The notes under the pieces are model-generated. The model searched no databases. It worked only from the letters and a program-made list of their open reading frames with translations, and was not told the origin of the DNA. A stretch of DNA of 64,000 bases, taken from assembly GCA_018292915.2 (NCBI GenBank), contig JACVVK020000215.1, forward strand, positions 337,001 to 401,000, written 5' to 3'. Each line of letters begins with the position of its first letter. Positions within the stretch are counted from its first letter, which is position 1. This document shows positions 56,553-64,000 of the stretch, one piece after another. Source of the DNA: Batillaria attramentaria. Taxonomy: Eukaryota > Mollusca > Gastropoda > Batillariidae. The position numbers and the translations under genes were made by a program.

Positions 56553-59500
56553 CTTGTGTCTGCTGTCACTGTTGTTGCTCTCATTTCTTCAAGATGCTTC
56601 AGTCAAATGCGAAGAAAATGTGAAAACACAAGCTGTGAAGTTTGGCATCAGCAACTGATCTTGCAATACTTAAAGAAGCACTGTCTCTTTGTTGAGGAAC
56701 TTTCAGACGACAAAACCACTGATCGACAGATACTAGGATTATCAAGCACTTATTCCTTGTTCAAGTGATATCAGCAACCACCATCTGGGTACTCTTGCTA
56801 AGTTTACACTCTTAATGAAGAAATCGCACGACACTGGAACATAAGTTTATAAGCTTACTGGCCTGAACCCTCTCAGAAATGTCGAAGTTCAGAAATGAAG
56901 AATAATAATAAATAAATAATAATGAATAGTACTTGTTTAGCGCTTAATCTCACAGGAAAGCAACTCATAGCGCTACACACACGCACACACACACACGCAC
57001 ACACCAACACATGCACACACACACACACACACACACTGACATGCACAACCCGGCCTGATGCAGATGAACAATTGCAGTCAAAGGCACTGAAACAATGGCA
57101 GACTACTCATAGGTGTGAAAGGCTTGACGGAAGAGATGGGTTTCCAGGTTCGATTTGAACTGGGACAGTGTGGGAAGGTCACAAATTTCGACCGGCAGCG
57201 AGTTCCAAACATTTGGGGCGAGGAAACTGATAGAGCGTTCGCCTGCGGTTTTCATGTTTTATGTTGAAGAAACCAAACAATGCCCATCTTTTCAGCCAGG
57301 CATTTGACAGTGACTTTATTTGCGATTGGTACAGTACTGTTCAGGTAAACATATATATATGCAAACTTTCAGTATGCAACATGTCCTATGAGACCAGCAC
57401 TTTCACCACTAATTGTTTGAGTGAAGCTAGTTTAATCTTACCGCTGCTGATCATCATGTCGAAGAAGCCCGGATGGTCCTGGTTATACTTGCTGTAGATG
57501 TCGGCTCGTTTCAAGGTCTGCTGAATTTGCTCCTCACTGTAAAGGCCTCGATCCCGCAAACGACGTTCATGTGCCTCTTTATCCAGCGGGAGGATCAGCA
57601 CATACCGGGGCTCAAAGTAGGTGTTTTTCAGAGTCAGCACTCCCTGTAATTAACAAATTGGGTACAAGAATATGGCAAGTGCAAACATATATATATATAG
57701 AGAATAGGAACAAAGGCGTCGCTAAAACCGAAAACATGCGCTCATTCAGGTCAATTTGAAAGTAGGGGAAGTAAGTAAAGCTGAGAGCGCTCCCTAGATC
57801 TAGGAAGTGTGTACTTTGTATGCGTGAGCGGCTAAAATCATCAATTCATATGGCCTTGGTTGTACCGACCATTTTCCTCCCGGTGGGAGGGGAATGGGGG
57901 CCCTATGAATGGTGAGATACCCTTAGATCTGTTAGACGTTTCAGCGGTAGGATGGTAGGTTCCCCTCCTCCCCCCCCCCCCTCCATTGTGGCTTGTAGCC
58001 AATATAGGGCAAGGCGGACTTGTCCAATGGCATACAAAGTACACACTTCCTAGATCTAGGGAGTGCTCTCAGCTTTACTTACTTCCCCTATATATATATA
58101 TATACATATATATTCCAAGTTAATACAGTGCAGAACCAAAATGTATGAAGTTGAAGGGAGGCTGTGGTGATGAACACATTTGCGAAAGAGCAAACTATTA
58201 TTTCACCACTGAATCAGAACCACTGAGTACATGTAGCTGTCCTCCTATTTCCAGCCACCCTCTTACACCAACACAAATGAAACAAACCAGAAACAACAAC
58301 AGTGCGCGGCTCCACTTGCTAGATTTTCCTTTCAAAACACTGTATACATTATGTTTAACTTTTCGCCTGTTGAATGGCTTACCTCCAGTTCCATATGAAC
58401 AACGCAGGCCAGGCCCTCTCGTGCAACACTTTCCACTGATTCCATCTGTAGTCCGTACCATGCAGTGCTGTTTCTGTATGTCTGAATGAACTGGCCCTGA
58501 GAGAACACACATCAAAAAATGGATTTTTCTTTCCATCTCCTTTTCTTCATGATGGGGTAAATGGTGGGCACATGCATGTGTAAAATGTCATTCTCTATAC
58601 TTGTAATTGGGCAAAAATATTATGGGCACATGACTTGGAAGACAGTACCAGTAAACAGTGACATGTTTATGGTGGCCCAGAATTCAAATTTCAATTTTTT
58701 TTTTCTGCCCCAGCTCTTTTGCCAGTTCCAGTGGTGTTCCTCCCACGTCATGGGTGGAATCCACGGCAGGCTCGGAAGCTGGGGCAATTTTTATTATGCA
58801 TGATGATGGAGATGAGGATGGTGGTAAGATGATGCTATGGAGGTCCATGTGGTTTGGGACTGCGGGACAAGGCCATGTTTCACGCCTCCTGTCATAAATA
58901 TCCCGGCATTAACCAGGCCTGGGAACTATGGCACCTGCGGTGCCGGCCATGTGATCATTCACATCCTAAGATGTGTCATACCAAGGGAAGCACCCCCAAA
59001 GTCGCACCCGTGAAGTGGGTGAATCTCGGCTGTGTGGCAACAGCCTCCCCATTGGGCCCATAGCACACCTGCTCTGGGTAGGAGCCGACCTAGGTAGGAA
59101 AAATCCCGCTTGCCTTGGCTGGGACTCGAACCTGGGTCTCCAGGCTCATGGTCCGAAGTGCTAACCATTACACTACTGGGGGTGGTCAAATTTCAAATTT
59201 TAGTGGAAAGAAACAAAATCAACTGTAGTGGGGTAAACAATACCTAGCTCACACAGACGGTCATAGAAATCCAGCATTAGAACAACCTAGCATTACCTGG
59301 GCTGCGTAAATGCAGTTCAGAGCATCTAAAACTATAGAAATTAAATTTTCTGTCTCTTGTGTCTACTCTGCCACTCTCAGACTGCATGGAAGCTAGCTCA
59401 CCATCTTGATGTCCATCTCAAACTTCTCCTCTGACACAAAGAAATAATCTTTGCCGTTCTCATCATCAGGCCGGGCTGGCCGTGTAGTGTGTGAGACCCT

Positions 59501-61952
59501 GTACCAGAAAAGATAGATAATACAATTTACATATATACAAAGACTTTTCCTTCTACGTTTTCTGATTCTCATGCATGGGAGGCACAAGAATAAAAATCTA
59601 TGTCGTAGCATATCAGGAAAATTACCAAAGAAATCATCTTGAAAAGTGGCTCAAGCGCCACGGATTGCAAAGGAGCATGGGCTCTTTTTTGTGGATGACA
59701 GCAGACAAATTTTTCATGCCAATTTTCAAGCTGCTTACCCATATCCAAAGTAGTCGGAGAACTCCTCCACAAGCTTCATGGCGAGATCTTTCTTTCCAGA
59801 TCCTTGAGGCCCGACAAGCACAAGCATGGGGTAGGGTGTCTCCACATTGGGGAGGGTGCTGTCAAAGTACACAGACAAAACTTGAAGGATACACTTCATG
59901 CTTGGTATAAGACACTTCAGTACAACATGAGCTTGTTGTTATACTGATCTGTGGCTCCAAAGATAGATTTTCCTCATTTATGCAAAGTGAAGAGACAGTG
60001 TCATATTGAGCATGATCAATGCAATCATTCGTATCTCGCATTACTTACCCAATGATTGCAGGTACAGTAAGAAACCTTGAGACATTATTTCAGCTTAAAG
60101 CTTAGAGATTCCTGAATCTCATCTGGTACCATGGACAAATCAACTTCAACTATTTACATGCACCAAAGTGCACTGCACAGACAGATAGGTGATGTTTTCC
60201 TGTGGCCATATACAGTACCTGTCCCAGATGCGGCTAGGCTGCAAGAAGTTGTAGACAACATGCATGATGTGATCGCGAGCTGCAATCACTTCCAGAGAAG
60301 GTTCAAACGTGTTCTTTGCAGACACCTGAAAACATGCATGTACAAGTAAAATTTCATACCGTGTCATGAATGTAGTCAGTTTACATGTGTCTAGATATCA
60401 AATAAAAACAGAATAGCAGTAAATAAATACATTGTTTCAATGTAGATCAATACTAAAGCTCTTGAAGACTACTGAATAATCCTGTGGCAGTGTGCAAACT
60501 TTTTATTATTATTCTCACAACTGCAGTAAATCGTTCAGACTCATCACATTCTGCACACAATGAATAATGATGTGGATGAATGATAGGACAAAACATATGA
60601 TACTAGTTTTGGCCTTGTATGCGCAACTCAGGAAAGATTAACGGTTCCTTGATGGCTCTTATTGCAGCACTCCCACTCAGCCAAATTTGAATCCATGCTG
60701 ACAATTATGAATTAATTATGATTTTTTTATAGTGAGGCCACCCCAAACTTACTAGGGTAAGTCTTCATCATATTATCATTATCATTATTATTTCCATTAC
60801 GTACCTTTTCTTCCACCTCAACTCGATGCCTGTCAAGCTGCGTGAGGCTGGGGATGCGGAAGAGGATGGCCAAGCGGTAATCTGGCAGCTCTTGGATTGG
60901 GTTTCGCAGCAAGTTCAGCTCCCGCAGCATCCGCAGCTACCGGATGTGCTCTATCTCTGAGACATCAATCACCTTCAAGAAACAGATATGGTAAGGTTAT
61001 AACTACGTTGAATATAACAGCAGGCTTGAAACAATGTGTTACACTATTTATGCATATGCGCATAGACAAAACAAGTTGTGCCATGCCAGACATGAAAGAG
61101 AGACAGGAGATGAAATCGCATCTGCACATGAACTGATTTGATAAGGATAAGTCTCCTCCCGCGGATCAGTTCATACCTCGTTATCTTCAAGGTCAATGCT
61201 CTCAAGAAGGTCATGGCCACCAACACCTTCAAGGCTCCTGATGCGATTTCCTGCCAGATTCAAGGTCTAACAAAGACAGATAGAGAGAAATGGGTTAGAT
61301 ATTTACAACAACCAAAAAGAGAAAAATAAAAGCAGAAGAATGTTTACATCTGTTCTGTACTGTACATAATTTCTTTTTGTGTCAAAACTATCCATTTATT
61401 TGAAACTGCACTCCAGTGTCAGCTGTAGAGAAATGACTGTGATGTAACCTCTGCATGTATATAAAACTTAAATCAACTTCTATAGACAGAAGCACTGAAT
61501 GATTGATAAATCATATATACAGTGGAGAATACAAAATAAGCAATGCGAAAAGAGCAACACTCTGGAATGGTAAGATGGAAGATACAAGTACATGTACTGC
61601 CAGGTACTTTATTTATCCCTCAGCAGGGAAAGTTCAGTGTATGCGTGGACAAACAGCAACCAGAATAACAGATAACAAAGGAGATATTGCTTACCATAAG
61701 GTACTTCAATGTGTCCAAGTTTTCTATCTTTTTGATCTTGTTGTGACACTGCAAATACAAACATTCACAGTTAAAATGGAACTCAACTCCAGATGCATAC
61801 CCCCCCCCCCCCCAACCTTCTCGCACCCCACTTCCCCCACCCATCGCCATACCCTACCACCCAACCCACCTCCGCCCCCCACCCCTTCCCCCCAACGCAA
61901 ACAACAACAATAAAACCTAAACAAGGCTATCTCATAATTTCTCACACACGCA

Positions 61953-62007
<55 letters not shown>

Positions 62008-63484
62008 CAACCGTACATATTTACCAGGTTCAAATCACGCAGCGGCAAATGACTAACCCCCTGGATGACCTCGATCTGATTGTGGGCAAGACTCAGGTGG
62101 TGCAGACGGCGACATTTCTCCAACCCTTGAATCTCAGTAATGTGGTTATCTGTGGTTGTGTCAGGAACATAACTGAAAACCTGTGGAATTCTCGAAAATT
62201 ACATCAGGAATTGAAATATCCATGAGCCAGGGTGCAAAAGCTTGCTAATCTCCTAGTCCTGGGACTCTTATGTTTTCGTTACAGTGTGTCCAGAGTGCAC
62301 CCTTCTTTCAATCAAGCAATCAATCAAGGATACTGTCCAGAATAAGCTTTCTGAGGGCATGGTGAGCAGACAGATCACACATTGCAGTAATCTGGTTGTA
62401 TGACAGGTCAACATCCTGCAGGTTGAGGGGTGGTGTGAAGTCCAGGAGCTTGGTGATACAATTATGGGATGCATCCAGTGACAACAAATGAGGAAGCTTC
62501 CCCAGTGGTGTTAGATCTGAAAATTTAAGATATTCTAATATGCTGAAAGCAATAATGTAAATCATTTTAAATTGATCCTTGTACATGTATGTCTGATATG
62601 AATCAAAGTTCCACCACCAGTATGGAAATACACGTAATACTTTGAAGTGTCCAAACATGACATTCTCAGTCATTCTTTTACATTTTTTTTTAAAGCATGG
62701 AGCATTTAGGCAATAACTAACTTTTTTTTCTGGATCTGGGTCTGCTCTGCCTTCTTTAACATTCATTTTACTCAATGGGTTTAAGTATACCAGAAAGGAA
62801 AGTAAAAAGACAGTATAAAAATACCAACCAGTGATGCTGTTGTATGGAATTTCCACTTTCTGGAGGTGAACATATTCTCCAAGGACAGTGATATCAACAA
62901 GACTGAAACCCTGTGGAAGGCACACACACACACACACACACACACACCAAACAATTACTGAATTAGCATCCCCAAGGCACACGACTTAATAAAGAGACCA
63001 GTGCAATGCAAATTTCCCAGGATATTAAATTCAATGCAACACAAGGCTTTGTTCGTTTGGAACTTTGTTGTTGTTGTTGTTAATAACACCATTGAAAGTA
63101 AACTGCATAAAGAGGGGATAAAAAAGATATTGAATTGAAACAAACTTTCAAGTGACAAAATTCAAAGCCTCCCCTTAGTCTCATGTCATCTCTGACATCA
63201 ACTAAAACCAATACCAACAGACACAAATGAATAAAACAAAATATGATATGATACATACTGTAAAGTGTGTAAAATATTTCTTAGGTTTTTACAATTTTCT
63301 TATAACTCCACAGAATTAAGTGAATGGCTGTTTGGATAGTTGGTCTAAAAGAAAAACAAAACAAAAAAATACTCACTGGAATTGTGACATTTAGATACAC
63401 TTGATGTTCACCATCTGCTGACCGACCAAGGTTTGACAGTCCCCGTCCAACTGTCTCATCATCTAGTATTCCTCCAGGTGATAG
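54820..63484 (-). CDS. LRGUK: Leucine-rich repeat and guanylate kinase domain protein (5' end outside window)
   Basis: LRR plus guanylate-kinase protein; in mammals a testis protein needed for sperm head shaping and tail (axoneme) formation. Fifteen minus-strand exons: 63377-63484, 62829-62910, 62334-62516, 62025-62149, 61695-61748, 61177-61266, 60805-60972, 60219-60325, 59739-59858, 59402-59498, 58383-58496, 57442-57643, 56190-56443, 55482-55570, 54820-55273. All joins keep phase, giving 749 codons in this window. Order: N-terminal [20 protein letters not shown]; about seven LRRs (e.g. [11 protein letters not shown]); linker VEVEEK; P-loop [12 protein letters not shown]-binding [41 protein letters not shown]; a disordered C-terminal tail ending VLPPIAAQ. 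One in-frame TAG (60937-60939) lies in the seventh of these exons. Identity is firm; whether the allele is fully functional is not. Confidence 0.9.
56520..56552. repeat. (TG)n(AG)n microsatellite
   Basis: Short compound repeat in an LRGUK intron. Confidence 0.85.
56903..57257 (+). repeat. Dispersed-repeat-like intron segment with (CA)n
   Basis: AATAATAATAAATAAATAAT then TAGCGCTTAATCTCACAGGA, a CACACGCAC segment, and GTTTCCAGGTTCGATTTGAA. The AAT-rich end plus GCGCTTAA resembles the 3' end of SINE family C; assignment is uncertain. Confidence 0.4.
57763..58090. mobile_element. MITE with about 60-bp terminal inverted repeats
   Basis: Left end TAGGGGAAGTAAGTAAAGCT (through CCTAGATCTAGGAAGTGTGT) is repeated in reverse complement at the right end with one or two differences. 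TA at each boundary suggests a Tc1/mariner-type target duplication. Length about 328 bp, no coding content. Located in an LRGUK intron. Confidence 0.85.
58690..59183 (-). repeat. tRNA-headed SINE (family B)
   Basis: Minus-strand full copy in an LRGUK intron, flanked by TTCAAATTTCAATTT and TCAAATTTCAAATTT, the target-site duplication. Confidence 0.85.
60805..60972 (-). other. LRGUK: LRGUK exon with an in-frame TAG
   Basis: After acceptor CTTGAAG the exon reads [11 protein letters not shown], then TAG at 60937-60939, then [19 protein letters not shown] and continues in the same frame to VEVEEK and donor AAG|GTACGT. The codon falls where relatives have a residue between the I-K/R and L positions of the last LRR. 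The TAG could itself act as an acceptor (CCGGTAG|CTGCGG), in phase, skipping 12 codons including the stop, although its upstream pyrimidine tract is weak. Confidence 0.8.
61958..62004. repeat. (CA)n microsatellite
   Basis: About 23 CA units 20 bases beyond an LRGUK splice donor (62023-62024). Confidence 0.95.
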
Positions 63485-64000
63485 CTGATGCCGTACAAAA
63501 TAAAGACATTCTTATATATGGATTTTCACTGGTACCGTACATGTCAACCATTCAATCTTTATTAGCCTCTGTACAACATTTGAATTTGTTTTGTCACCAG
63601 TTCCAACCATTCGTGTTCACACACTGACTTCAATCATATCACAGAAAAAAACACTTATTGAGATTGAAAAAAAAAAAAAAAAGGAAGGTAGGGTACATCC
63701 TCCTCAGAGTAAAACACTTTGTACTTGCTTGTATGTTGTGACCTCCACTTCCATACTCTTGAAAAACTACATAATCATAATCCCTAAAAAAAAAAAAAAA
63801 AAGTAACCTTGTGGAAATAAAACTCCACCAAGGTGCCACAGTCTTTTTAAAAGTAAACACGGTCATAACTCATACCCAGTTCCACATAACAAAACGCGTA
63901 CATAATTCAGGTACTTTTACAACTAACACACAGTTAAAGCAAAAAGTTTTAGGATCTGCAGATCCACTGCGTAACTCCAATATGTTCTGTGATATCGTAG
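63485..64000. other. LRGUK intron/upstream sequence at the window edge
   Basis: Upstream of the first exon seen. Poly-A/T tracts at 63667-63682 and 63785-63802. No further exon could be assigned with confidence. Confidence 0.35.

Larger units (their letters stand above)
57442..59858 (-). other. LRGUK: Guanylate-kinase-domain exons of LRGUK
   Basis: Exons 59739-59858 ([20 protein letters not shown]: Walker A), 59402-59498 ([20 protein letters not shown]: the conserved GMP-binding block), 58383-58496 ([28 protein letters not shown]) and 57442-57643 ([40 protein letters not shown]). The P-loop has a Lys-Lys pair where canonical GMP kinases have Lys-Ser/Thr, a change I recall in vertebrate LRGUK as well, which raises doubt about catalysis. 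Confidence 0.85.

Noticed and set aside
63639..63866. Possible extra 5' exon of LRGUK (DYDYVVFQEYGSGGHN)
   Set aside because: Poly-T gives an apparent acceptor, but no donor or family match could be found, so it was left out.

Overview
The window is animal (metazoan) nuclear DNA, not bacterial or viral. Genes are split by GT-AG introns, intergenic DNA is packed with long (CA)n, (CT)n, (TTG)n and (TCATCG)n-type simple repeats, and several tRNA-headed SINEs, DNA-transposon MITEs and non-LTR retrotransposon remains recur. Repeat style and gene content suggest a lophotrochozoan, most likely a marine gastropod mollusc; the species is an inference. Start codons and splice sites were assigned by eye from GT-AG signals, reading-frame continuity and family conservation. 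Left and centre (1-41.7 kb, + strand): two tandem paralogues of a rhodopsin-class, aminergic-type GPCR. Only the last exons of copy 1 are inside the window (about 186-1451). Copy 2 is complete as six exons (20865-41345) that join in frame to 436 residues. Both share an unusual intron structure before the TM6-TM7 exon: reiterated copies of the splice acceptor plus the first bases of the exon, each quickly followed by a stop. The 20-kb gap between them and copy 2's introns hold nearly all the mobile elements: a palindromic PIF/Harbinger-type element carrying a MADF-domain exon, two pogo/Tigger-like elements, a three-level nested insertion at 7.9-9.7 kb, two Helentron-like (HINE) elements loaded with TCAAGGTCA sites, and two broken reverse-transcriptase copies. 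Right (43.7-64 kb): two tandem DCLRE1B/Apollo-like metallo-beta-lactamase/beta-CASP nucleases on the minus strand (a short 403-residue copy and a long copy of about 763 residues), MRPS33 on the plus strand (mitochondrial small ribosomal subunit protein, 103 residues, two coding exons), and LRGUK on the minus strand (leucine-rich repeat plus guanylate kinase domains; 15 exons seen, 5' end outside the window). LRGUK joins in frame across all 15 exons but has one internal TAG in its LRR part. The genes do not form one pathway: receptor signalling, DNA-end processing, mitochondrial translation and, from its vertebrate counterpart, sperm tail and head shaping by LRGUK. The most notable material is structural: decoy acceptor arrays, a SINE that duplicated an exon-intron boundary, nuclear-receptor-like sites amplified inside rolling-circle elements, nested transposons with a natural empty site, and the internal stop in LRGUK. 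No wholly new system is evident.
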